A stretch of 64,000 bases of DNA, taken from positions 1 through 64,000 of the forward strand of contig DASZOU010000035.1 of NCBI GenBank assembly GCA_035550655.1. The letters are read 5' to 3'. The notes beneath the pieces were generated by a model. The model worked only from the letters and a program-made list of their open reading frames with translations, had not been told where the DNA came from and did not search any database. This document shows positions 49,842 to 59,426 of the stretch, piece after piece; the stretch's first letter is position 1; each line of letters starts with the position of its first letter. The DNA comes from DASZTV01 sp035550655 (GTDB lineage Bacteria; Actinomycetota; Actinomycetes; JAFAQI01). Position numbers and translations under genes: made by a program.

Positions 49842-51233
49842 TCAATGAACCAGGGACTCGGCCGGCGGGTTCTCGATGGCCAGGGAGCCGATCAGGCCGG
49901 CTGCCACCAGACACAATGCGCATGACATGACGCCCTGGTGAAAGGCATGCACCGACGCTTTTGATCGCGAAAAGGTGTCGCCCACCAGCGTGTGCGCCAC
50001 AACCACGCCGACGACACCGATCCCGACCAGTCCTGCGACCCGAGCGACCGCGTTGTTGATCGCCGATGCGATACCGGCGTCGCTCTCGTCGGCTTCGGCC
50101 AGCACAGTCGTCGTGAGCGGCGCGACGGTCATGGAGAGGCCGAGTCCGAACACCACGAGCGCCGGCAGCACCACGCTGATGTACGACGTGTGCAACCCGG
50201 CCCGAAGCAGCCACAGCACTCCCGCAGCTGCGACGAGCGGTCCCGCGCCCATGAACAACCGCGGGCCGAGCCGGCTCGAAAGCGCGCCGAACCGGCGGGC
50301 GAGCAGGAACATCATGACCGTCACCGGCAACGTCGTGAGGCCACTGCGCAGTGCGCTGTAACCGGCAACCTGTTGCAAGAAGATGACGAGGAAGAACAAC
50401 AGGATCGACAGGCCGCCGTACATCACGAGCGTCTCGATGTTCGCGGCGGTGAAGTTCCGGCTGGCGAACAGCTCGAGTTTCACCATCGGCTCGGGCGTGT
50501 GCCGCTCGTAGACCACGAACACCGTGAACAGTGCGACACCGGCAATGAGCAGGCCATAGATCAGCGGGCTTCCCCAACCGCGGTGGGGTTGCTCGATCAG
50601 TGCCGCCATCACGCCACCCAGTCCGAGCGCGCACAAGCCCGCTCCTACCAGGTCGAGCCTCCGGCGGTTGACCGGTGGAACCGCCGCCACGCCGAGAACC
50701 ACCAGACTCATCGTCGCGATCACCAGAGGGACATTGATGGCGAAGACCCAACGCCACGACGACGCGTCGACGATCCAACCGCCGAGAAGCGGACCCGCGA
50801 CCGCGCTGATTCCGGTCCACGCGGTCCACGCACCGATTGCACCGCCGCGGCTGTCGGCCGGGAACGCCGCGACGATCACCGCGAGAGAGCTGGGGGTGAC
50901 CATCGCACCCGCGATGCCCTGAACGGCTCTCGCGGCGATCAACGTTCCTGCGTTGGGTGCGATTGCGCATCCCAACGAGCAAACGCCGAACGCCACGACG
51001 CCGATACCGAAGACCTTGCGCTCACCGTAGAGGTCGCCGAGCGAGCCGCCGATCAGGATGAAGGAGCCGAGCAGCAGCAGGTAGGCGTTCACCACCCACT
51101 GCTGCGCGGCCAAGCCGCCCCCGAGGTCGCGTTCGATTGCGGGGAGCGCGACGTTGACGATCGACCCGTCCAGCATCACGACGCTCGTGCCGAGAATGGC
51201 TGCGATGAGGGTCAGCCGCTGGCTCCGGGTCAC
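49842..51233 (-). CDS. DHA2-type MFS multidrug exporter
   Basis: A 464-residue transporter with about fourteen transmembrane helices, EmrB/QacA type. Motif A appears as GSLGDLYGERKVF, and motif C as AWTGISAVAGPLLGGWIVD. GTG 51233 opens the domain (VTRSQRLTLIAA); the upstream frame to 51488 lies over the divergent cupin gene and is rejected. It probably exports a drug-like compound; the divergent cupin may be a sensor or unrelated. Confidence 0.9.
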   Translation of the reverse strand: MTRSQRLTLIAAILGTSVVMLDGSIVNVALPAIERDLGGGLAAQQWVVNAYLLLLGSFILIGGSLGDLYGERKVFGIGVVAFGVCSLGCAIAPNAGTLIAARAVQGIAGAMVTPSSLAVIVAAFPADSRGGAIGAWTAWTGISAVAGPLLGGWIVDASSWRWVFAINVPLVIATMSLVVLGVAAVPPVNRRRLDLVGAGLCALGLGGVMAALIEQPHRGWGSPLIYGLLIAGVALFTVFVVYERHTPEPMVKLELFASRNFTAANIETLVMYGGLSILLFFLVIFLQQVAGYSALRSGLTTLPVTVMMFLLARRFGALSSRLGPRLFMGAGPLVAAAGVLWLLRAGLHTSYISVVLPALVVFGLGLSMTVAPLTTTVLAEADESDAGIASAINNAVARVAGLVGIGVVGVVVAHTLVGDTFSRSKASVHAFHQGVMSCALCLVAAGLIGSLAIENPPAESLVH

Positions 51234-51332
51234 CTGCGAGAGTCTGCACCCTCGCTTCGTGGCTGCCGCGAAAGATGGGTGCTCGATTGGGGATGCGAGG
51301 ATCGGGCAAGAGAACTCGGAGGAGGCCGGCAC

Positions 51333-51659
51333 ATGATGAAACGATCGCTGACCGCCGACGCCCGCGAGCAGCTGGAGCTGGCACGTAGCCACTCGGGCCG
51401 GGCGGCCATTACCGTGTTCGGCGGGCACGAGCAGTCGCTTCGTCAGACGTTGATTGCCTTGCTCGCTGGTTCGGAGATGAAGGAGCATGAAAGCCCGGGC
51501 GAGGCGACGATGCAGGTGTTGAGTGGCCGGCTACGCGTGAACGCGGGTGATGACGAGTGGGAGGGTCGCGATGGCGACTTCATCGCGATCCCGCAGTCGC
51601 GGCACTCTGTGACGGCCATCACCGACGCGACGTTCCTCCTCACCGTCGCAAAGGCGTGA
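51333..51659 (+). CDS. Small cupin-domain protein
   Basis: A 108-residue cupin_2 protein from ATG 51333 with GGAGGAGG 7 bases upstream. The beta-barrel is seen as MQVLSGRLRVNAGDDEW and DGDFIAIPQSRHSV. Only some of the metal-binding His/Glu positions (HESPGEAT, RHSV) are visible. No enzyme activity can be assigned. It is divergent from the MFS exporter. Confidence 0.83.
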   Translation: MMKRSLTADAREQLELARSHSGRAAITVFGGHEQSLRQTLIALLAGSEMKEHESPGEATMQVLSGRLRVNAGDDEWEGRDGDFIAIPQSRHSVTAITDATFLLTVAKA

Positions 51660-51690
51660 CACGAGGCAAGACGGGGTGCGTCGGGGACGC

Positions 51691-52038
51691 TCAGTCGTTG
51701 GATGTCGCGAAGACGTAGAACAGCAGGCTGCCGGCCCCGGTGTCGACGACGCGGTGGGTGAGCCGGGCGGGGACGTGCAAGTAGCTGTCGGCGGGCAGCA
51801 GGGTCTCGTCGACCGACACGGTGCCGCTCAGCACCCAGAGGTGATGCTCGCCGTGCAGGTGAAGGTGTGCGAGCTCCTCGGCTCCCGGGTGCAGGCGGAG
51901 CAAGCCGGCAACGCTGCGCTCGTCCTCGAACAACACGCGGTGCTCTACGCCGGTGGCGCCTGGCATCGGCTCCCATGGGAGCTCCGCGACGCGTTGGCGC
52001 GGGATCATGAAAAGCGTCGGGGTCGGGTGTGTGGTCAT
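51691..52038 (-). CDS. ChrR-like cupin
   Basis: A 115-residue cupin. The metal-binding set is clear: AHLHLHGEHHLWVLSG, then LPADSYLHVPARLTHRV, which supplies three His and a Glu. ATG 52038 has AGGGAGG 6 bases upstream. Such small metal cupins are found as anti-sigma-factor-like ChrR domains or as isomerases and oxygenases; no choice can be made here. It converges on the cupin at 51333. Confidence 0.85.
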   Translation of the reverse strand: MTTHPTPTLFMIPRQRVAELPWEPMPGATGVEHRVLFEDERSVAGLLRLHPGAEELAHLHLHGEHHLWVLSGTVSVDETLLPADSYLHVPARLTHRVVDTGAGSLLFYVFATSND

Positions 52039-52134
52039 GGGAACCTCCCTGCCGTCCGGCCTCATCGTCGGCCCGTCACGCGGTCACGCGACAGTGGCGA
52101 AGGTCCCGCCTTTCGCCTTCGCATGCGGCCGCAG

Positions 52135-53166
52135 TCAGCCGAGCACCCGGCGCACCGAGCGGGCGATCTCCAGGTCTTCCCGGCTGGCGACCACGAGCGT
52201 GCTGACCTTCGCGCCAGGTGCGGTGATGTCGGCGTCGACGCCCGCGACTGCCGCGTTGCGCTCCGGATCGACCGCCACCCCCAGGAAGGACAGGTGTTGC
52301 GTGGCACGCAGCCGGATCTCGGCGGCGTTCTCACCCACCCCGCCCGTGAACACGAGCGTGTCGAGGCCGGCGAGAGCGGCCGTCATGGCCGCGATCTCAG
52401 CACACAGTCGGTGCAGGTAGATGTCGACCGCGAGCCCAGCGTCCGGATCGTCGCGACGCAACAGCTCGCGCATGTCACCGGTGCCCGCAAGCGCGGTCAG
52501 GCCGCTGCTGTGCTCGAGCACGTCGGCGATCTCGGCGCTGCTCATTCCGGCGTGATCCTGTAGCCAGAGCACCAGCCCGGCGTCGAGGCGTCCGGGGCGC
52601 GTGGCCATGACAAGTCCCTCGAGCGGTGTGAACCCCATCGTCGTCTCCACGGAGACGCCGTCGCGCACTGCGGCGAGTGACGCGCCGGCGCCGAGATGAC
52701 AGGTAACGACCCGCCGCGACCCAGGAACCAGGTCGGCCGCGCGGCGTGCCGCCCATGCGTGGGACAGCCCGTGGAAGCCGTACTTGCGCAGCCCGTACGT
52801 CGAACGCCAGTCGGCGGGTAGTGGATAGGTTGCTGCCGCTGGCGGTAGGTGTGCGTGGAAGGCGGTGTCGAAACACGCGACGTGCGGGACGTCCGGAAGG
52901 AGTGCGCGTGCCGCGTCGATGCCGTGGAGCGACTTCGGTTGGTGCAGCGGTGCCAGGTCGACGAGGTCTCGCAGGGCAGCCTCGACCTCGTCGTCGACGA
53001 TCACCGGCTCGAGGAAGCGGGTGCCGCCGTGCACGACCCGGTGTCCGACCGCATCGGTCTGCGGAGGCGGGTCCGGCAACTCGTCGTAGGACTCGATGAG
53101 CTCGTCGTCATCGAGCAGCCGCACCTTCAGCGACGACGAGCCAGCGTTGACGACAAGAACGCGCAT
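52135..53166 (-). CDS. ackA: Acetate kinase
   Basis: Converts acetyl phosphate plus ADP to acetate plus ATP; 343 residues, slightly short of the usual 400. Motifs: VNAGSSSLKVRLL at the N-terminus, GHRVVHGG, FDTAFH, and KYGFHGLSH. ATG 53166 begins the domain. It follows the phosphoketolase gene by two bases, so acetyl phosphate from phosphoketolase is passed directly to ATP formation. This is the classic phosphoketolase to acetate kinase pairing. Confidence 0.95.
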   Translation of the reverse strand: MRVLVVNAGSSSLKVRLLDDDELIESYDELPDPPPQTDAVGHRVVHGGTRFLEPVIVDDEVEAALRDLVDLAPLHQPKSLHGIDAARALLPDVPHVACFDTAFHAHLPPAAATYPLPADWRSTYGLRKYGFHGLSHAWAARRAADLVPGSRRVVTCHLGAGASLAAVRDGVSVETTMGFTPLEGLVMATRPGRLDAGLVLWLQDHAGMSSAEIADVLEHSSGLTALAGTGDMRELLRRDDPDAGLAVDIYLHRLCAEIAAMTAALAGLDTLVFTGGVGENAAEIRLRATQHLSFLGVAVDPERNAAVAGVDADITAPGAKVSTLVVASREDLEIARSVRRVLG

Positions 53167-53167
53167 G

Positions 53168-55549
53168 TCAGCGCGGCCAGGTCCAGTTGCTGATTGCCGG
53201 ATCGTCCTCGCCGTGCTCGCGGGTGTAGGCGCGGGCGGCCAGCCGCGCATCAACCATCTGCTGCCGCAACAGCGCTGCCCGCTCACCGAGCCCTGGCACC
53301 CGGTCGATGACGTCGATGACCAGGTGGAACCGGTCGAGGTCGTTGAGCATCACCATGTCGAACGGCGTCGTGGTCGTCCCCTCCTCCTTGTAGCCACGGA
53401 CATGGATGTTGTGGTGGTTGGTGCGCCGGTAGGTCAGCCGATGGATCAGCCACGGGTAGCCGTGGTAGGCGAAGATCACTTGTCGGTCGGCGGTGAACAG
53501 GGCGTCGAACTCGGTGTTCGACAACCCGTGCGGGTGCTCGTCGGGCGTCTCCAGTCGCATCAGGTCCACGACATTGACCACGCGAACCTTCAGCACGGGA
53601 AGGTGTTCACGCAGGATTGCCGTCGCGGCCAGGGTCTCGAGCGTCGGGATGTCACCCGCGCAGGCGAGGACGACATCCGGCTCGTCGCCTCCGTCGTTGC
53701 TCGCCCATTCGAATATGCCCAGCCCTCGGCTGCAGTGCGCGACGGCTTGTTCCATCGGCAGGTAGGTGAGCGCGGGCTGCTTGCCCGCAACGACGACGTT
53801 GATGTACTGGCGCGTGCGCAGGCAGTGGTCCATGACGGACAGCAAGGTGTTGGTGTCAGGCGGCAGATAGACGCGGACGATCTCCGCCTTCTTGTTCACG
53901 ACGTGGTCGATGAATCCCGGATCCTGGTGGGAGAACCCGTTGTGGTCCTGCCGCCACACGTGCGACGACAGCAGGTAGTTGAGAGAGGCGATCGGGCGGC
54001 GCCACGGGATCCCGTTGGTGACCTTCAGCCACTTCGCGTGCTGATTGACCATGGAGTCGACGATGTGGATGAACGCCTCGTAGCAGTTGAAGATGCCGTG
54101 CCGTCCGGTGAGCAGGTATCCCTCGAGCCAGCCTTGGCACAGGTGCTCCGAGAGCACCTCCACGACCCGGCCCTGCGGTGCGAGGTGCTCGTCGGTGCTG
54201 AGCACGGTCGCCTCCCACGCTCGGTCGGTCGCCTCGAAGACGGCCTGCAGCCGGTTGGATGCCGTCTCGTCCGGCCCGAACAGCCGGAAGTTCTGCGGGT
54301 TGCGCTCGATGACGTCACGTAGCCATTCGCCGAGGACCCGGGTGGCTTCGCTGAGCTCGGTCGCCGGCGTCGGCACCTTGACGGCGTACGCGCGGAAGTC
54401 GGGCAGCTCCAAGTCATGTAGCAGCAGGCCGCCGTTGGAGACGGGGTTCGCGCTCATCCGTTGCGACCCCAATGGTGCGAGTGCCGCCAGCTCGGCGCGC
54501 AGGGCGCCCGATTCGTCGAAGAGCTCCTCAGGCCGGTACGAGTGCAGCCACGCTTCGAGCTGTCGTAGGTGGCCCGAGTCTTCGCGGACGTTGGCGAGCG
54601 GGACCTGGTGCGATCGCCAGGTGCCCTCCATCGGCAGGCCGTCGACCTCCGCGGGCCCGGTCCACCCCTTCGGGGTGCGCAAGACGAGGCACGGCCATGG
54701 TGACCGCTCGGCGGTCCCGCCGGACCGTGCCGCAGCCTGGATCGTGGCGATGCGATCGAGGGCGGTGTCGAGCGCAGCAGCCAGCTGCTGGTGCACGGCC
54801 ATCGGCTCGTCTCCCGAGACGACGAGCGGCTCGTGGCCGTAGCCGCGAAGCAGGTCGAGCAGCTCCGGCTCGGGGATGCGGGCGAGGACGGTCGGGTTGG
54901 CGATCTTGTAGCCGTTCAGGTGGAGGATCGGCAGGACCGCGCCGTCGCTGACCGGATTGAGGAACTTGTTCGCGTGCCAGCTGGTCGCCAGCGGCCCGGT
55001 TTCCGCCTCGCCGTCGCCGACCACGCAGGCCACCAGGAGATCCGGGTGGTCGAACGCGGCGCCGTACGCATGGGCGAGCGCATAGCCGAGCTCGCCACCC
55101 TCGTGGATCGAGCCCGGCGTCTCCGGTGCTACGTGGCTGGGGATGCCGCCGGGAAACGAGAACTGGCGGAACAAGCGGCGAAGCCCCTCGACGTCGGGAC
55201 CGATCGTCGGGTAGGTCTGCGTATAGGTGCCCTCCAGATAGGCATTGGCCACCAGGCCGGGGCCACCGTGGCCGGGTCCGGTGACGAAGATCGCCGAAAG
55301 GTCACGCATCTTGATGGCCCGGTTGAGGTGCGCGTAGAGCAGGTTCAGTCCTGGCGTTGTGCCGAAGTGACCCAGCAGTCGTGGCTTGATGTGTTCTGGT
55401 CGCAGCGGCTCCCGCAGCAGCGGGTTGTCGAGCAGGTAGATCTGGCCGACCGACAGATAGTTGGCCGCGCGCCAGTACGCGTCGAGCAGGGCGGCTTCCT
55501 CGCCCGAGAGCGGGCCTCTGACGGAAGCGGTTGCATCGGCTGCGCTCAC
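53168..55549 (-). CDS. xfp: Phosphoketolase (xylulose-5-P/fructose-6-P)
   Basis: Thiamine-diphosphate enzyme that cleaves xylulose 5-phosphate or fructose 6-phosphate to acetyl phosphate plus an aldose phosphate. The 793-residue length is normal. Signature EGGELGYALAHAYGAA (about 148) and VGDGEAETGPLATSWH (about 174). GTG 55549 has GGAGG seven bases upstream and overlaps the P-type ATPase stop by 4 bases (GTGA). The acetate kinase gene follows immediately. Confidence 0.96.
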   Translation of the reverse strand: MSAADATASVRGPLSGEEAALLDAYWRAANYLSVGQIYLLDNPLLREPLRPEHIKPRLLGHFGTTPGLNLLYAHLNRAIKMRDLSAIFVTGPGHGGPGLVANAYLEGTYTQTYPTIGPDVEGLRRLFRQFSFPGGIPSHVAPETPGSIHEGGELGYALAHAYGAAFDHPDLLVACVVGDGEAETGPLATSWHANKFLNPVSDGAVLPILHLNGYKIANPTVLARIPEPELLDLLRGYGHEPLVVSGDEPMAVHQQLAAALDTALDRIATIQAAARSGGTAERSPWPCLVLRTPKGWTGPAEVDGLPMEGTWRSHQVPLANVREDSGHLRQLEAWLHSYRPEELFDESGALRAELAALAPLGSQRMSANPVSNGGLLLHDLELPDFRAYAVKVPTPATELSEATRVLGEWLRDVIERNPQNFRLFGPDETASNRLQAVFEATDRAWEATVLSTDEHLAPQGRVVEVLSEHLCQGWLEGYLLTGRHGIFNCYEAFIHIVDSMVNQHAKWLKVTNGIPWRRPIASLNYLLSSHVWRQDHNGFSHQDPGFIDHVVNKKAEIVRVYLPPDTNTLLSVMDHCLRTRQYINVVVAGKQPALTYLPMEQAVAHCSRGLGIFEWASNDGGDEPDVVLACAGDIPTLETLAATAILREHLPVLKVRVVNVVDLMRLETPDEHPHGLSNTEFDALFTADRQVIFAYHGYPWLIHRLTYRRTNHHNIHVRGYKEEGTTTTPFDMVMLNDLDRFHLVIDVIDRVPGLGERAALLRQQMVDARLAARAYTREHGEDDPAISNWTWPR

Positions 55550-58176
55550 TGGTTGCCTCCTGTCCGGCGCGAGGGACGGCGGGATGCGGAGATCGCATGA
55601 CCGACGCTGAACCTCGCAGCGCGGCGACCGATCCGGTAGCCGGCCCGACGCTCGCGTACGTGAGGTATCGCCGGCTGCGCCGCGAAGAACCGCCGCTTCG
55701 CGGTCTCGATGAGCACCAGGTAGCCAACGACCAGTCCGGCGATCACCACATAGATCCGCGCCGGTGGGGAGCGGAAGCCGAGGGTGTGGGCGAGCGGGGT
55801 GAGCGGCAGCAGCGCACCGACCGCAACCGCGCCGATTGCCGCGAGCAACAGCGGAACGCTGGGCCGGCTGCGGGTGAACGGCGAGCGGCGGGTGCGGATC
55901 ACGAAGATCACCAATGTCTGGGTGGCGAGGGACTCCACGAACCAGCCGGTGCGGAACAGGCCCGCGTGGGCATGGAAGCCCCACACCAGGATCGCGAACG
56001 TGCCGAAGTCGAACAGCGATGACAGCGGACCGAAGACGAGCATGAAGCGGCGGATGAAGCCGATGTCCCAGCGTGACGGGCGCACGAGCTGTTCGGCGTC
56101 GACCTCGTCGGTGGGGATCGCGAGCTGGCTGCCGTCGTAGAGCAGGTTGTTCAGCAGGATCTGCCCCGGCAACATCGGCAGGAAGTTGAGGACGGCAGAT
56201 GCCCCGGCGGCGCTGACCATGTTCCCGAAGTTGCTCGAGGTCCCCATCAGGACGTACTTGATCGTGTTGGCGAAGATCCGCCGGCCCTCGGCGACGCCGT
56301 CGGCAAGGACGTTGAGGTCCTTCTCGAGCAGGATCACGTCGGCGGCGTCCTTCGCGACGTCCGTCGCGGTGTCGACCGAGATGCCGACGTCGGCCGCGTG
56401 AAGTGCGACCGCGTCATTGACGCCATCCCCGAGGAACGCGACGTCGAGATCTCGACGGCGTTCCGCGCGGACGATCCGTGCCTTGTGTTCGGGGCTGACT
56501 CGGGCGAACACGCTGGTCGTGGCGACCTTGTCGCGGAGCTCGTCGTCGTCGAGCGCGTCCACCTCCGCTCCTGTCATGACCCCGCCCGCGGCGAGCCCGA
56601 GCTGCTCACAGACGGTGGTCGCGACCGTCGGGTTGTCGCCCGTCACCACCTTGACGGTCACCCCGAGCCCTGCGAGGCGGGCCAGCGCCGAGGCGGCCGA
56701 GGCCTTCGGAGGGTCGAGAAACACCAAGAAGCCTCGCAGGGCCAGCTGACGCTCGTCGTCCTCGGCGATCGTGGTGAGGCCGGCCGCCGGCCGGGTGGCG
56801 ACGGCAACGATCCGGTGGCCGGCAGCGAACTCGCGGTCGAGCAGCGTCGTCGCGCTCTCGGGCGACCGCTCGCAACGCGCCAGGATCGCCTCGGGTGCGC
56901 CCTTGGTGACCAGCACGCGATTCCCCGTCGGGTCGTCAACCAGGACGCTGAGCAGCCGACGGTCGTGGTCGAAGGGCAGCACCGCCACCCGCTGGTAGCG
57001 ATCGGCTGTCTCGCGCGCGACGGCGCTGGCTGGTGAGGTCCACAGCGCGTCGTCGAGCGAGTTTGCCGCGACCGCGCCGGACCGCCCGACGGTGACCTCG
57101 CAAGCAAGCAAGCCGAGCAGCAGCGCATCGTCGCCTGCGGTACCGTCCGGCGCGAGAGCGCGCATGAAGGCGATGCGGCCGTCGGTGAGAGTCCCGGTCT
57201 TGTCGGTGAGCAGAACCTCGATGTCCCCGAGATCCTCGATGCAGACCAGCCGCTTGACGAGGACCTGGCGTCGCGCCAGCCGTCGCGAGCCCGCCGCGAG
57301 GCTCGAGGAGACCACCGCGGGGAGCAGCTGCGGTGTGATGCCGACTGCGATCGCGAGCGAGAACAGCAAGGCCTCGATCACACTGCGCCCGAGGACGATG
57401 TTCACGACGAGGACGGCGCTGGTGAGCAGTCCAGCGACCTCGGCCAGCAGCATCGAGAACTTCCGCAGCCCGGCCTGGAACTCCGTCTCGGGATGCCGCT
57501 CGCCGAGCTCGAGTGCGATCCGGCCGAACTCCGTGCCACCGCCGGTGGCGACGACCACGCCGGTTCCGGTTCCCGCATGGACAACCGTTCCCATCAGTCC
57601 GCAACACCGCAGCTCCGCCAGTGCCGAGCTAGCCGGAACGGCCTCCAGGCTCTTCTCCACCGGCAGCGACTCGCCCGTCATTGCGGACTCGTCACACTCG
57701 AGGCCAGAAACCGACAGCAGTCGTACGTCGGCCGGAATCACCTCGCCGAGGCGAAGCACCAGGACGTCGCCGTGAACGAGCTCGGTGATGTCGACCGACT
57801 GCGGCGAACCGTCGCGCATCACCAGAGCCAGGTGCCGGATCTGGGAGTGCAGCGCCTCGGTCGCCTTCTCAGCGCGGTACTCGTTGAAGAACCCGAGCCC
57901 GATCGACAGCGTCAGGATGACGGCGATGATCGCCGCGTCGTTGCGCTCGCCGAGGAAGAACGATGCCGTGGCGGTTGCGGCGAGCAGCAGCAGCAGCGGG
58001 GAACGGACCTGGCGCAGCAGTACCTGCAGTGCCTGGGTGTGATGTGACCGCAGCGCGTTGCGCCCGAAGTGCGCGAGCCGTTCCGCTGCCGCCGCTGCGG
58101 TCAGGCCCGCTGGCTGTGAGTCGACCTCTCGCAGCACCTGGTCAGCCGACAGCGCAGCTGCCTCGCTGACCAGCAT
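55546..58176 (-). CDS. mgtA: MgtA-like Mg2+-importing P-type ATPase
   Basis: An 876-residue P-type ATPase. Phosphorylation motif DKTGTLTDG (about 324), TGES, GDGVND (about 579) and the MgtA-type hydrophobic block MLPGQILLNNLLYDGSQLAIP. A long N-terminal domain and about ten helices are normal for the class. The C-terminal tail is longer than usual. The gene is the promoter-proximal member of the mgtA-xfp-ackA run. Confidence 0.9.
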   Translation of the reverse strand: MLVSEAAALSADQVLREVDSQPAGLTAAAAAERLAHFGRNALRSHHTQALQVLLRQVRSPLLLLLAATATASFFLGERNDAAIIAVILTLSIGLGFFNEYRAEKATEALHSQIRHLALVMRDGSPQSVDITELVHGDVLVLRLGEVIPADVRLLSVSGLECDESAMTGESLPVEKSLEAVPASSALAELRCCGLMGTVVHAGTGTGVVVATGGGTEFGRIALELGERHPETEFQAGLRKFSMLLAEVAGLLTSAVLVVNIVLGRSVIEALLFSLAIAVGITPQLLPAVVSSSLAAGSRRLARRQVLVKRLVCIEDLGDIEVLLTDKTGTLTDGRIAFMRALAPDGTAGDDALLLGLLACEVTVGRSGAVAANSLDDALWTSPASAVARETADRYQRVAVLPFDHDRRLLSVLVDDPTGNRVLVTKGAPEAILARCERSPESATTLLDREFAAGHRIVAVATRPAAGLTTIAEDDERQLALRGFLVFLDPPKASAASALARLAGLGVTVKVVTGDNPTVATTVCEQLGLAAGGVMTGAEVDALDDDELRDKVATTSVFARVSPEHKARIVRAERRRDLDVAFLGDGVNDAVALHAADVGISVDTATDVAKDAADVILLEKDLNVLADGVAEGRRIFANTIKYVLMGTSSNFGNMVSAAGASAVLNFLPMLPGQILLNNLLYDGSQLAIPTDEVDAEQLVRPSRWDIGFIRRFMLVFGPLSSLFDFGTFAILVWGFHAHAGLFRTGWFVESLATQTLVIFVIRTRRSPFTRSRPSVPLLLAAIGAVAVGALLPLTPLAHTLGFRSPPARIYVVIAGLVVGYLVLIETAKRRFFAAQPAIPHVRERRAGYRIGRRAARFSVGHAISASRRPSRRTGGNQ

Positions 58177-58242
58177 GCCTCCAGCCTGCCGGTCCGGACG
58201 ACCGTCGCATAGGGCACAAAGTCGGTTGGTGCAGCGACCGGC

Positions 58243-59373
58243 TCAGCTCGCTGCAGCGGCGCTCGCCACCACGGCGGCGGTGGCGAGCAGCAGCTCCTCG
58301 CCACCCAGCGGGCCCACGAGCTGCAGGCTGGCGGGCACCGCCGAGCCCTCGGTGCGGATCGGTTGCGCGGTGCAGGGCGTGCCCGCCGCGTTGAACGGCG
58401 TCACGTGGCTCGTGATCTCCATGACGGTCGTCAGGAACGTGTCGGGGGTGAGCGCGTCGAGGCGCGGCGGGAACACCGGCAAGGTGGGCAGCGCAAGCAG
58501 CTCGACCTGCTCGAAGAGCCGCAGGGTCGACTCGCGCCAGGTCCGCAGCTGCGTTCGTGCCGTGTCCACCCCCGCCGAGAAGTCCGGCGCCATCGCCAGC
58601 ATTCCGGCGACATCTTCGGTGATGCCGTCCGGATGATTCGCGACGAGCTTGCCGTCGGATTCCATCAGCTCCGCGAAGTAGATCGGCGTCCAGAGCTCCG
58701 AGCCGGCCGCGATCGGGAAGAACTCGATGTCGACGACGGTGAAGCCGGCCTCGCGCAGGGCGTGATCCACGGCCGCTTCGATGCGGGGGTCGCCGGCGGT
58801 GCGGACCCGACCCACGGTCGTCGCGGCGTTCGACGCAACGGTGAAGCCCGGCTCGAGCAGCTCCATGCCGCGGACGAGCCCGGCGACGTCGCGAGCCATC
58901 GGCCCGATCGTGTCGAAGCTCGGCGCCAGCGGCCATACCCCGTCGAGGGACACCCGGCCGTGGGTGGTCTTCAGCCCGCTGGTGCCGCAGCACGCGGACG
59001 GGATCCGGACCGATCCGCCGGTGTCCGAGCCGAGCGCGACGTCCGCCTCGTCGTTGGCGACCGCGGTTGCGGAGCCGCTGCTCGACCCGCCCGGGATCAG
59101 GCTCCGGTCGAGTGGGTTGACCGGGCTGCCGAACCATGGGTTGGTGCCGATCGGCAGCGCGGCGAGCTCGTGCAGGTTGGCCTTGCCGACGATCCGCGCG
59201 TTCGCGGCTCTGGCACCGGCCAGGCAGGCGGCGTCGGAAGCTGCAGGCTTCGCGATGCGCTCCAGGGCACGAGAGCCCGCCGTGGTGGGGACGCCCGCGA
59301 CGTCGATGAGGTCCTTGACGGCGAGCCGCGTTCCGTCACCGGTCGCGTCGAGCTTGGTGATGAAGGTCGTCAT
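58243..59373 (-). CDS. Amidase-signature family hydrolase
   Basis: A 376-residue amidase. The catalytic Lys is in AVKDLIDV (residue 20), the cis-Ser in PGGSSSGSA (about 97), and the nucleophile Ser in GGSVRIPS (about 119). It is short for the family (usually about 450-500) because of a compact C-terminal half. The substrate is unknown. It lies 38 bases after one copy of the 16-bp site shared with the HD-LuxR gene, and is therefore likely part of that regulon. Confidence 0.9.
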   Translation of the reverse strand: MTTFITKLDATGDGTRLAVKDLIDVAGVPTTAGSRALERIAKPAASDAACLAGARAANARIVGKANLHELAALPIGTNPWFGSPVNPLDRSLIPGGSSSGSATAVANDEADVALGSDTGGSVRIPSACCGTSGLKTTHGRVSLDGVWPLAPSFDTIGPMARDVAGLVRGMELLEPGFTVASNAATTVGRVRTAGDPRIEAAVDHALREAGFTVVDIEFFPIAAGSELWTPIYFAELMESDGKLVANHPDGITEDVAGMLAMAPDFSAGVDTARTQLRTWRESTLRLFEQVELLALPTLPVFPPRLDALTPDTFLTTVMEITSHVTPFNAAGTPCTAQPIRTEGSAVPASLQLVGPLGGEELLLATAAVVASAAAAS

Positions 59374-59410
59374 GTGGATGAGCCTGCCTCATGCCGGCCG
59401 CCGGTCGCAT

Positions 59411-59426
59411 CGGGAGAACTCCCCAT
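59411..59426. promoter_or_regulatory. 16-bp site upstream of the amidase
   Basis: The sequence CGGGAGAACTCCCCAT is found here. Its exact reverse complement lies at 60983-60998. The core is a dyad GGGAG-AA-CTCCC. It sits between the HD-LuxR gene stop (59426-59428) and the amidase start (59373). Confidence 0.75.

Noticed and set aside
49992..51332. Long plus-strand frame leading into the cupin
   Set aside because: It is antisense to the MFS exporter; the cupin starts at ATG 51333 with a strong RBS.
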